Assembly: GCA_002304505.1 (NCBI GenBank)
Contig: NCEH01000012.1
Coordinates: 1 to 38,855, forward strand
Origin: Rhizobiales bacterium 32-66-11
Lineage (GTDB): Bacteria; Pseudomonadota; Alphaproteobacteria; Rhizobiales; Xanthobacteraceae
Direction of reading: 5' to 3'
DNA length: 38,855 nt
The notes under the pieces are model-generated. The model was not told the DNA's origin, did no database searches, and saw only the letters and a program-made list of their open reading frames with translations. The translations under genes were made by a program, and so were the position numbers. How positions within the stretch are numbered: the first letter of the stretch is position 1; every line of letters starts with the position of its first letter. Positions 20,872 through 28,432 of this stretch are shown piece by piece.

Positions 20872-21864
20872 ATGAATATGAAGAATGATGCGATCGCGAC
20901 CGAGCAGCGCTGGCTGCTGCTGATCCACCAGTTACCGAGCAAGCCAGCCTATTTCCGGGTGAAGATCTGGCGCCGCCTGCAAGGCATCGGTGCCGTCGCG
21001 GTGAAGAGCACGGTCTACGCGCTCCCCGCGAATGCCGAGACGCAGGAGGATTTCGAATGGCTGCTGAAGGAGATCGTTGAAGGCGGCGGCGAGGCCATGG
21101 TGTGCGAAGCCCGCCTGATCGACGGCCTCTCCGATGGCCAGGCCCGCGCCCTCTTCGATGCGGCGCGCGACGAGGACTACGAGGAGATTTCCAAGGAGGC
21201 CCGGTCCCTTTCGAGCCGCATTGAACAGGGCGCGCCCCCGGAGGAGACCGCCGACGTCCGGACCCAGATCAATCGCCTGCGCAAGCGGCTCGTGGATATC
21301 GCGGCCATCGACTTCTTCGCCGCGACCGGCCGCCTCTCGGCGGAAGGCCTGATCGCGGAACTGGAGCGCAGGCTGGCAAAGGATAGCGACATGGCCGACA
21401 AATCACCGGAAACTGCACCGCAGACCGCGGCGGATCTCAAGGGACGGGTCTGGGTCACGCGCAAGGGCGTGCATATCGACCGCATCGCCTGTAGCTGGCT
21501 GATCCGTCGCTTCATCGACAAGGATGCCGTCATCCGCTTCGTCCCGGGCAAGGGATACGAGCCCAAGACCGGGGAACTGCGCTTCGACATGTTCGAGGGC
21601 GAGATCACTCATGAGGGCGATCGTTGCAGCTTCGAGGTCCTGCTCATCCGCGCGGGGCTCTCCGATCCTGCGCTTCAGGCCATCTCCGAGATCGTCCACG
21701 ACATCGATTTGAAGGACGCCAAGTTCGGACGCGAGGAATCGACCGGCATCGCGAGCCTGATCACAGGGGTCTGCGCGGCGAACCCGCAGGACGAGCAGCG
21801 GATCGCTCACGGCGCCCCGGTCTTCGACAACCTTTACCAGTACTTCAAGTCAAAGCGCTCCTGA
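20872..21864 (+). CDS. chrB: ChrB chromate-resistance regulator
   Basis: A 330-residue full-length ChrB. The N-terminal half (WLLLIHQLPSKPAYFRVKIW, VKSTVYALPANAETQEDF) is the regulatory domain. The C-terminal half (VWVTRKGVHIDRIACSWLIR, RFDMFEGEITHEGDRCSFE, HDIDLKDAKFGREE) is the same domain as in the separate protein at 19314. ChrB is a chromate-responsive regulator of chr operons in Ochrobactrum and relatives. Two start codons are close together (20872 and 20878). It lies 16 bases upstream of chrA and divergent to the SOD-rhodanese gene. Confidence 0.93.
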   Translation: MNMKNDAIATEQRWLLLIHQLPSKPAYFRVKIWRRLQGIGAVAVKSTVYALPANAETQEDFEWLLKEIVEGGGEAMVCEARLIDGLSDGQARALFDAARDEDYEEISKEARSLSSRIEQGAPPEETADVRTQINRLRKRLVDIAAIDFFAATGRLSAEGLIAELERRLAKDSDMADKSPETAPQTAADLKGRVWVTRKGVHIDRIACSWLIRRFIDKDAVIRFVPGKGYEPKTGELRFDMFEGEITHEGDRCSFEVLLIRAGLSDPALQAISEIVHDIDLKDAKFGREESTGIASLITGVCAANPQDEQRIAHGAPVFDNLYQYFKSKRS

Positions 21865-21880
21865 CGACCGGGGAACAGCC

Positions 21881-23290
21881 ATGAACAAGATCGAGACCAT
21901 CGACGCCGCACCCATCAAGCAGAATGCGATCCCCGAACACGGCATTTCGTTCGGAGAGGCGCTGCGCGTCTGGGCGAGGGTCGCGGCGCTCAGCTTCGGC
22001 GGCCCGGCGGGCCAGATCGCGGTCATGCATCGCATTATCGTCGAGGAGAAGCGCTGGATTGGCGAGACGCGCTTCCTGCACGCCCTGAACTATTGCACCC
22101 TTCTTCCGGGGCCGGAGGCGCAGCAACTGGCCGTTTATATCGGCTGGCTGATGCACAAGACCAAGGGAGGCCTCGTCGCGGGCATCCTGTTCGTGCTCCC
22201 CGGCGCCGTCGCCATTATGGCGCTGAGCTGGATCTACGCCATCTTCGGCAATGTCGGGAGCGTGCAGGCGCTGTTCTTCGGCCTGAAGGCCGCGGTCCTG
22301 GCGATCGTGCTCGAAGCCGTCCTGCGGATCGGTCGGCGCTCGCTGAAGAACAACGTCATGATCGGCCTCGCCGCAGCGGCCTTTCTCTCCCTGTCATTGT
22401 TCCAGGCACCTTTCCCGCTCGTGGTCTTCGTTGCGGGCCTGATCGGTTATGTCGGTGGTCGCGCCGGCTGGTCCGCGTTCCTGGCAGGAGGGGGGCATGG
22501 CAAGGTCGGTGGCAAGCAGGTCGCCGACATCGATTCCGCGCTCGGGGAAGGCATCCCCGCCCACGCCAAGCCACCTCTGAGCTGGTCGCTGAAGGTGGCC
22601 GCCATTGGCTTCTTTCTCTGGTTTGCGCCGATCGTTGCCCTGCTGGCCTTCTTCGGCCAGGACAACGTGTACACGCAGATCTCGATCTTCTTCTCCAAGA
22701 TGGCGATGGTGACCTTCGGCGGCGCCTACTCGGTCCTGTCGTACGTCGCCCAGCAGGCGGTCGATCATTATGGCTGGTTGAAGCCCGGTGAAATGCTGGA
22801 CGGTCTTGGCATGGCCGAAACCACGCCCGGCCCGCTCATCATGGTCACGCAGTTCGTCGGCTTCCTGGGCGCCTACCGCGCGCCGGGCTCGTTGAACCCT
22901 CTCCTCGCAGGCACGCTCGGCGGATTGTTGACCACCTGGGTCACTTTCGTCCCGTGCTTCCTGTGGATCTTCCTCGGCGCGCCGTTCATGGAGACGATGC
23001 GCAGCAACAAGGCGCTCTCGGCCGCGCTCGGAGCCATCACGGCCGCCGTCGTCGGCGTGATCCTGAACCTGTCGATCTGGTTCGCGCTGCACGTGCTGTT
23101 CGCACAGGTCCACGAGGTCCGCGCATATGGCATGGACCTCGACGTACCGGTCCTGAGCACGATCAACGTCGCGTCCCTGGTGCTGACGCTCGCCGCCATG
23201 ATCGCGGTGTTCCGTTTCAAGGTCGGCATGATCAAGGTCATTGCCGCCTGCTCGATTGCCGGTCTGTTTTATGGGATGCTCGTTGCGTAG
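21881..23290 (+). CDS. chrA: ChrA chromate efflux transporter (CHR family, two-domain)
   Basis: A 469-residue inner-membrane chromate transporter with both CHR halves. Half one carries SFGGPAGQIAVMH and LPGPEAQQLAVYIGW; half two carries TFGGAYSVLSYVAQQA and TTPGPLIMVTQFVGF. These are the repeated family motifs. About ten membrane segments are visible, with a cytoplasmic linker around GGGHGKVGGKQVADID. It exports chromate from the cytoplasm. It follows chrB by 16 bases and closes the rightward chr operon. Downstream, TTGGCC and GGCCAA form only a weak, widely spaced stem. Confidence 0.95.
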   Translation: MNKIETIDAAPIKQNAIPEHGISFGEALRVWARVAALSFGGPAGQIAVMHRIIVEEKRWIGETRFLHALNYCTLLPGPEAQQLAVYIGWLMHKTKGGLVAGILFVLPGAVAIMALSWIYAIFGNVGSVQALFFGLKAAVLAIVLEAVLRIGRRSLKNNVMIGLAAAAFLSLSLFQAPFPLVVFVAGLIGYVGGRAGWSAFLAGGGHGKVGGKQVADIDSALGEGIPAHAKPPLSWSLKVAAIGFFLWFAPIVALLAFFGQDNVYTQISIFFSKMAMVTFGGAYSVLSYVAQQAVDHYGWLKPGEMLDGLGMAETTPGPLIMVTQFVGFLGAYRAPGSLNPLLAGTLGGLLTTWVTFVPCFLWIFLGAPFMETMRSNKALSAALGAITAAVVGVILNLSIWFALHVLFAQVHEVRAYGMDLDVPVLSTINVASLVLTLAAMIAVFRFKVGMIKVIAACSIAGLFYGMLVA

Positions 23291-23462
23291 GTTTTCTTTA
23301 ATTTTGGCCGATCGGAACCCTTCGAAGTTTCTAGGCCAACCAATCAAATGCCATGCCTCGTACCCGCCTGCCTGGCAGCGGGTATTGTGAAGGGCCGCTA
23401 TGGGTTATCCGCAGCAATTGGGTGCCAGGAGCGGAAGTTGACGGAAGTCAGAACCGCACCTT

Positions 23463-23487
23463 TTCGAAGGTGGAAGGAATCGGACCT
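23463..23487 (+). repeat. tRNA-3'-end-like 25-bp repeat, left copy
   Basis: The sequence starting TTCGAAGGTGGAAGGAATCG matches 23 of 25 bases of a copy at 38054, in the same orientation. Read on the minus strand it looks like a tRNA T-loop and acceptor strand (GGTCCGATTCCTTCCACC), but no complete tRNA surrounds it. Such remnants commonly mark integration sites of mobile elements. The rest of the 285-base gap 23291-23575 holds nothing I can support. Confidence 0.45.
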
Positions 23488-23575
23488 GCGCGATCCGTTA
23501 GGAACGGTCGTTCGCACGGCATCGAACATCAGACTGCCTGGAAAAGTTGGGCTCCGCGCGGTTCGTTAAGCGTCT

Positions 23576-24415
23576 TCATCCGCTGAAAGGCTCACCATCA
23601 CCGTCTTCGTCCGCAATCTCCCGGCCGAGAGCCCGCTCAAACTCGCCGTCCTGCTGAAGGCCTTTCGCCATCAGGCGGTGGACACGTTCCCTGGTTTCCG
23701 GTCGCGCCGCGGTCCCGAGAAAGACATGATTGGAAGACCAGCGGTCGGCATCGGTCGGGATCGGCGCGCGAGCATTGATGAGCTTCTTCGCGATCTCCAG
23801 CGTCCGCGCATCGAAGCTTGCAATTCGGCGCGCGAGATCCTCCACGAAGGCGTCGAGCTCGGCATCCGGCAGCGACCGGTTGATCCAGCCATAGAGCGCG
23901 GCCGTGTCTGCATCGAAATCATCCGCCCCAAGGATGATCTCCAGCGTGCGCGAGCGCCCGGCTAGGAAGGAGAGCCATTCCGTGGCGCCGCCGCCGGGAA
24001 CGACGCCCATGCCCACTTCAATTTGTGCGAACACAGCGCGCTCCCGGCCGGCGAAACGCATGTCGCAGGCAAGCGCCAGTTCGCTGCCATGCCCGCGGGC
24101 GCGCCCCCTGATCTTGGCGATGGAGACAACCCGTGACTGCGACAGCCGCGTCACGAAGTTCGGCCATTCGGTGAAGGGCGCCGCGCCCGGAAGCTCCGGA
24201 ATGGTGCGCCCACGCACAACGTCGTAATGGGCGATGAAATAGTCGGGGTTCGCGCTGGAGAAGACCACCACCTTGAGATCGCGGCTCGCCTCGATGGCGT
24301 CCATCAGCAGGCGCAGCTCGGCGAACATCTCCGGGTCGTAGAGATTGATGGGCGGGTTGTCGATGACCACCTGCCAGCAGGCGGGATTCGTGGCATCAAT
24401 GGAGAGCCTGGTCAT
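23576..24415 (-). CDS. Enoyl-CoA hydratase/isomerase (crotonase) family protein
   Basis: A 279-residue crotonase-fold protein. The oxyanion-hole region and catalytic glutamates are present: RARGHGSELALACDMRFAG (Glu112) and FAQIEVGMGVVPGGG (Glu133). The first oxyanion segment reads VVFSSANPDYFIAHYDV. Both glutamates together fit a hydratase or a related acyl-CoA enzyme; the substrate is unknown. ATG 24415 follows CGGAG at good distance. It lies 14 bases after the tandem-domain protein gene and is probably cotranscribed with it from the promoter carrying element A. Confidence 0.88.
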   Translation of the reverse strand: MTRLSIDATNPACWQVVIDNPPINLYDPEMFAELRLLMDAIEASRDLKVVVFSSANPDYFIAHYDVVRGRTIPELPGAAPFTEWPNFVTRLSQSRVVSIAKIRGRARGHGSELALACDMRFAGRERAVFAQIEVGMGVVPGGGATEWLSFLAGRSRTLEIILGADDFDADTAALYGWINRSLPDAELDAFVEDLARRIASFDARTLEIAKKLINARAPIPTDADRWSSNHVFLGTAARPETRERVHRLMAKGLQQDGEFERALGREIADEDGDGEPFSG

Positions 24416-24429
24416 GGCGTGGGCTCCGG

Positions 24430-25515
24430 TCAGAGGGCAGCGGCGGCCAAGCGGGCCTTGCGCTCCATGTCGCGGGCAAAGCCCGGCGTCTCTTCCGCAT
24501 TGTGGGCCGCAATGATCGCGCCACGGGACGCCTGGGCCGCCGCCAGCGGAATCCCCGCAGCTTCGAGGAAGCCCTCGAATTCCGGCGTCGTGCGCACCAC
24601 CACGGTGTTGGTGAGCTGCGTGCGGCCTGCATCGATGAGGTCGAGGCGCAGGTCCCAGGTGACGTGGAGCGTGCTGCGGCGCTCGCCGAGGAAGACCTCG
24701 GAGCGAGGCGAGACCACACGGCAATGGCGGGACTCGCCGACCACCTCCTGATAGTGCTGGATGAGGAGACTGCCCGGCTGCTCCACATTGATGGAGAGCC
24801 GCCGCCCCTCCCCTCCCCCGCTCGTTCCGGCCGAGACATGGGTGGTGGAGCAGCGGCGATAGTCTTCTTCAGATAGGCCGAACAGCCAGGCACTGACATC
24901 AAGCGAGGAGATGGGTGTCTCAATCACGGCGCGGCAGGCGGACTCCCCGAGGATCGCCCCACGATCTTCCAGCGGCGCGGGCTCGGGCACAGTATCGGGC
25001 TTCCCTCCGCCGGCCATTGCCTCAAGGTTTCGGGCGAGGCGCGGCATTGTATCGGCCAGATAGGCGTCCGCACAGGCCGGCCAGTCGCGTAGCGCGCCCT
25101 CCTCCTGCGCCAAGAGTGCTACGAGCGCGGGTGTGGTGCGAGCGGTCAGGGTGCTGGAAAGGCGGCCATCCTCCAGCAAGAGATCCCAGGTCATGTCGAG
25201 CGGGCCCTGTCCGAGGGGATGGAAGAGGTCCGATTGCGAGCGCAGGCTGAGATGCGACGGCGTCCGCGCCTCCACTGCATAGCGATGGACGAGGGGTGAG
25301 CCATCGAGCACCTGTACCAGAAGAAGCCGCAGCTCCGCGCCCGGTGAGACGGCGGCTGCGATGTGGTCCGGCGAACAGGCGCGCCAAGCGCCGTCGCTCA
25401 TGGCGAAAAGCCACTCTTTGAGATCCGTGCCGCCGGGTGGGATCGCCACCGGCACGGTGCATTGGGAGGCCGAGAGGACGGCGCCTTCCGGCAGATCGGG
25501 GGCAATGTGCGGCAC
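24430..25515 (-). CDS. Unrecognised protein made of two homologous halves
   Basis: A 361-residue protein without signal peptide or membrane segment. Two halves align: LKEWLFAMSDGAWRACSPDH with VSAWLFGLSEEDYRRCSTTH; LVHRYAVEARTPSHLSLRS with LIQHYQEVVGESRHCRVVS; LDMTWDLLLEDGRLSSTLTA with LHVTWDLRLDLIDAGRTQLT; and ARTTPALVALLAQEEG with VRTTPEFEGFLEAAGI. Such beta-rich repeats with TWD and TTP motifs suggest a lipid- or ligand-binding fold like SRPBCC, but I cannot name the family. The start is GTG with GGAGA before it; no in-frame ATG exists upstream. It is the first gene behind element A. Confidence 0.8.
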   Translation of the reverse strand: MPHIAPDLPEGAVLSASQCTVPVAIPPGGTDLKEWLFAMSDGAWRACSPDHIAAAVSPGAELRLLLVQVLDGSPLVHRYAVEARTPSHLSLRSQSDLFHPLGQGPLDMTWDLLLEDGRLSSTLTARTTPALVALLAQEEGALRDWPACADAYLADTMPRLARNLEAMAGGGKPDTVPEPAPLEDRGAILGESACRAVIETPISSLDVSAWLFGLSEEDYRRCSTTHVSAGTSGGGEGRRLSINVEQPGSLLIQHYQEVVGESRHCRVVSPRSEVFLGERRSTLHVTWDLRLDLIDAGRTQLTNTVVVRTTPEFEGFLEAAGIPLAAAQASRGAIIAAHNAEETPGFARDMERKARLAAAAL

Positions 25516-25589
25516 AGGCCATCTCCAATGCTGGGCCGCAACCCAATGCGCGGCTGAGGCCAGACGCTAGAGGCCGTTCCCCCGGGCTT

Positions 25590-25608
25590 CGAGTTAAGGG
25601 ATGCAAAG
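25590..25608 (-). promoter_or_regulatory. Regulon element A
   Basis: Minus-strand CTTTGCATCCCTTAACTCG, 74 bases before the GTG start of the two-halves protein gene. Half-sites TTTGC and TTAAC lie exactly 10 bp apart. Same element as B, C and D. Confidence 0.72.
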
Positions 25609-25637
25609 CCGCATTCAGCCTCGGAAGGCTTGCATCG

Positions 25638-25656
25638 CTTTACATCCCTTCACTCG
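25638..25656 (+). promoter_or_regulatory. Regulon element B
   Basis: Plus-strand CTTTACATCCCTTCACTCG, 97 bases before the ATG of the lipase-like hydrolase. Half-sites TTTAC and TTCAC lie 10 bp apart. Together with A it forms a divergent pair in one 238-base intergenic region. Confidence 0.72.
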
Positions 25657-25753
25657 CCCGCGCGCCGCGTCCCCCTCCACATTCGGTCCCGTTGGAAGGC
25701 GCCAGGCCGGCGCCGGCGCGCCCGCGGCTCATCGGCGGGCAGAGGAGAGGCAC

Positions 25754-26620
25754 ATGAGCGATCACACCTCCATTTCCCCCGTCGAGGAGCGTTTCGAGGG
25801 CAGGGGCGGCCTGAGCATCTTCATGCGGAGCTGGCATCCCCTCGGCACACCCCGCGCGGTCATCGCTATCTGCCACGGGCTCAATTCCCATTCCGGGCAA
25901 TATGCCTGGGTGGCGCAGCAATTCGTGGCGGCCGGCTATGCTGTCTATGCGCTCGACCTGCGCGGCCGCGGCCAGTCAGACGGGGAGCGCTTCTTTGTGG
26001 AGAGCGTGGCCGATTATGTGGAAGACCTCGCCACCCTGATCCGGACTGCCAAGGCGCGCGAGCCCGGTCTGCCGGTCTTCCTGCTGGGCCACAGCGCCGG
26101 CGGGGTGGTGTCCTGCACGTATGCACTCGACCATCAGGAAGAGATCGCAGGCCTCATCTGCGAGAGCTTCGCCTTCCAGGTGCCGGCGCCCGATTTTGCC
26201 CTGGCGGTGATTAAGGGCATCAGCCACCTCGCGCCCCACGCCCATGTGCTGAAGCTGCACATCGAGGACTTCACCCGCGCCCCCGCGGCGTTGGCAGCAC
26301 TGAAGGCCGACCCGCTCATCGCAAACGAGGTGCAGCCCTCCCAGACGGTGGCGGCGCTGGTGCGGGCAGACGAGCGGCTGAAGCGCGAGTTCCCGCGCAT
26401 CGTCCTGCCCGTGCTCATCCTGCACGGCACCGCCGACAAGGCGACCAAGCCCAGCGGCAGCGTGATGTTCCACGAGACGGCGGGGTCGGCCGACAAGACG
26501 CTGAAGCTCTATGACGGCGCCTATCACGACTTGCTTGCCGATATCGGCAAGGAGGAGGTGATGGCCGATATCATCGCCTGGGTCGATACCCGGGCCGCCG
26601 GCGCCTCCGCCGCGGCTTGA
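25754..26620 (+). CDS. Alpha/beta hydrolase, monoacylglycerol-lipase-like
   Basis: A 288-residue serine hydrolase close in layout to monoglyceride lipases. The oxyanion motif ICHGLNSHSGQY, the nucleophile GHSAGG (Ser114), the acid in ILHGTADKATKP and the histidine in YDGAYHDLL are all present. There is no signal peptide, so it acts in the cytoplasm, probably on a lipid ester. GAGGAGAGG precedes the ATG. It is transcribed away from the two-halves protein gene from a shared intergenic region with elements A and B, and it converges on the ABC permease gene with only 13 bases between stops. Confidence 0.9.
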   Translation: MSDHTSISPVEERFEGRGGLSIFMRSWHPLGTPRAVIAICHGLNSHSGQYAWVAQQFVAAGYAVYALDLRGRGQSDGERFFVESVADYVEDLATLIRTAKAREPGLPVFLLGHSAGGVVSCTYALDHQEEIAGLICESFAFQVPAPDFALAVIKGISHLAPHAHVLKLHIEDFTRAPAALAALKADPLIANEVQPSQTVAALVRADERLKREFPRIVLPVLILHGTADKATKPSGSVMFHETAGSADKTLKLYDGAYHDLLADIGKEEVMADIIAWVDTRAAGASAAA

Positions 26621-26633
26621 GGCGGTGTGGGGC

Positions 26634-27428
26634 TCAGGGCCGGTCACGCGCGCCTCTGAGCCCACCTGCCAGGAGATGTACGCCGAGCACGGTGAGCAGA
26701 ATGGCAAGGCCGGGGAACACCGCCGTCCACCACGCGATGCGGGCGATGGAGCGCGAGGCACCCACCATATAGCCCCAGCTCATCACGTTCGGATCGCCGA
26801 GCCCAAGGAAGCTCACCCCCGCCTCCAGCAGGATGGCGTTGGCCACCAACACGGAGGCGTAGCCCGCCAGGACCGGCACCACGTTGGGCAGGATGTGACG
26901 GAGCATGATGCCGAGCGGCGTACGGCCGATAGCCACGGAGGCTTGCACGAAGGGCCGGGCGCGCAGCGAAAGGATCTCCGCCCGCACGAGGCGCGCCACC
27001 GGCGCCCAGCTCACCACCGCGATGGCGCCCGCCAGCACAGGCAGCGAGGGATGGAACACCGCCACCAGCGTCACCGCCAGTAGGAAGGCGGGCAGGAGCT
27101 GAAACAGCTCGGCCGCCTGCATCAGCACCCGTTCCGCAACACCGCCCAAGACGCCCGCGCACGCCCCAACCATGGTGCCGGAGAGGAGGGCGAAGAGGCT
27201 CGCCGCGACACCGACAACAAGGGTGGCCCGCGCGCCATAGGCGATGCCGGCCAACACGTCGCGCCCCAGGCTGTCCGTGCCCAGCGGTGCCTCCAGCGAT
27301 GGCGGGGAGAGCGGGATGCCGGTCAGCGCCCATGGCCCTTCGGGCGCGATCACGCCGGCAAAAGCGGCAGCCAGAGCCACCAGCCCCAGCAGCCCCGCGC
27401 CGCAGAGCAGGCGCACGCGGCCCTTCAT
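26634..27428 (-). CDS. Peptide-type ABC transporter permease (DppC/OppC-like)
   Basis: A 264-residue inner-membrane permease with the DppC-type N-terminus (APEGPWALTGIPLSPPS), the GTDSLGRDVLAGIAYGAR block and the EAA loop (SLRARPFVQASVAIGRTPLGIMLRHILPN). It overlaps the preceding permease gene by four bases. It forms the channel with the DppB-like protein. No ATPase gene follows; the next gene is on the opposite strand. Confidence 0.92.
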   Translation of the reverse strand: MKGRVRLLCGAGLLGLVALAAAFAGVIAPEGPWALTGIPLSPPSLEAPLGTDSLGRDVLAGIAYGARATLVVGVAASLFALLSGTMVGACAGVLGGVAERVLMQAAELFQLLPAFLLAVTLVAVFHPSLPVLAGAIAVVSWAPVARLVRAEILSLRARPFVQASVAIGRTPLGIMLRHILPNVVPVLAGYASVLVANAILLEAGVSFLGLGDPNVMSWGYMVGASRSIARIAWWTAVFPGLAILLTVLGVHLLAGGLRGARDRP

Positions 27429-28432
27429 GGCCCCGCCCCGATGCGCGGGTCGGCGAGGCGGTAGGCCGCGTCCACCAGCAGGTTCACAGCCACCACCAAA
27501 GCCGACGTCACGAGGAAGATGCCCAGCAGAAGGTTGATATCCCGCGCCTGCAGGGCTTCGAAGGCGAGGCGCCCGAGGCCCGGCCAGGCGAACACCGTCT
27601 CCACCAGCACGGAGCCGCCCAGCAGCATGCTGGCCTGGAGGCCGGCGAGGGTGAGCACCGGCAGCAGCGCGTTGCGCAGCGCATGGCTGAGAGCGAGGCG
27701 CGTGCGCGACACGCCCTTCGCCAGCGCGGTGCGGATATAGTCCTGCGCCAGCACATGGGCCATGGCGGCCCGCGTCATCTGCGCATAGGCCGCCGCATGG
27801 AACAAGGCCAGCGTCGCGGCCGGCAGCACCAGATGGGCGGCGATGTCCGCCAGCGCCGGCAGGCCCTCGACGCCCACCGTGCCCATGCCAAAGGCCGGCA
27901 GCCAGCCGAGCCAGTCGGAGAAGACGAGCACCGCCAGCATCGCCGCCCAGAAGGATGGCGTCGCGTAGGCGACGAGCCCTGCGGCGCCAATGGCGACGTC
28001 GACGAAGGTGCCCGCCTTCATCGCACCAAGCACGCCAACGGCGATACCCATACCCAGCGCAAGGAGGAAGGCAGTGGCAGTCAGCAGCAGCGTCGCGGGC
28101 AGACGCTCGGCGACGAGGCTCAAAACCGTGCGCTGGTAGCGATAGCTGTATCCAAGGTCGAGCTGTGCGAGGCGCCCCGTATAGACCGCGAACTGCTCCG
28201 CCAGCGGACGGTCGAGGCCGAATTCCTCACGGAGCTGGGCCATGTAGGTGGCGTCCGCCGCGCCTTGCTCGCCGGCCATCACGGTGGCCGCATCGCCCGG
28301 CGCGAGGTGCACCAGGGCGAAGGAGAGGGTGGCCGCGAAGAGCAGCACCGCCACATAGCGCCCCAGCAGGCGGAGAACGGACCTGCCCGCCCCCAGCCTA
28401 TTTCGCCAGATATGCGGAATCGAAGCTGTCAT
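27425..28432 (-). CDS. Peptide-type ABC transporter permease (DppB/OppB-like)
   Basis: A 335-residue permease with the DppB N-terminal domain (LLGRYVAVLLFAATLSFALVHLAPGD) and an EAA loop (VLAQDYIRTALAKGVSRTRL). The C-terminus has GGSVLVETVFAWPGLGRLAF, all typical of peptide/nickel/opine importers. The ATG at 28432 lies inside the end of the binding-protein gene (35-base overlap), so translation is probably coupled. Confidence 0.92.
   Translation of the reverse strand: MTASIPHIWRNRLGAGRSVLRLLGRYVAVLLFAATLSFALVHLAPGDAATVMAGEQGAADATYMAQLREEFGLDRPLAEQFAVYTGRLAQLDLGYSYRYQRTVLSLVAERLPATLLLTATAFLLALGMGIAVGVLGAMKAGTFVDVAIGAAGLVAYATPSFWAAMLAVLVFSDWLGWLPAFGMGTVGVEGLPALADIAAHLVLPAATLALFHAAAYAQMTRAAMAHVLAQDYIRTALAKGVSRTRLALSHALRNALLPVLTLAGLQASMLLGGSVLVETVFAWPGLGRLAFEALQARDINLLLGIFLVTSALVVAVNLLVDAAYRLADPRIGAGP

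Noticed and set aside
23308..23343. Intrinsic terminator after chrA
   Set aside because: TTGGCC and GGCCAA pair over a loop of more than 20 bases and no T-run follows; too weak.
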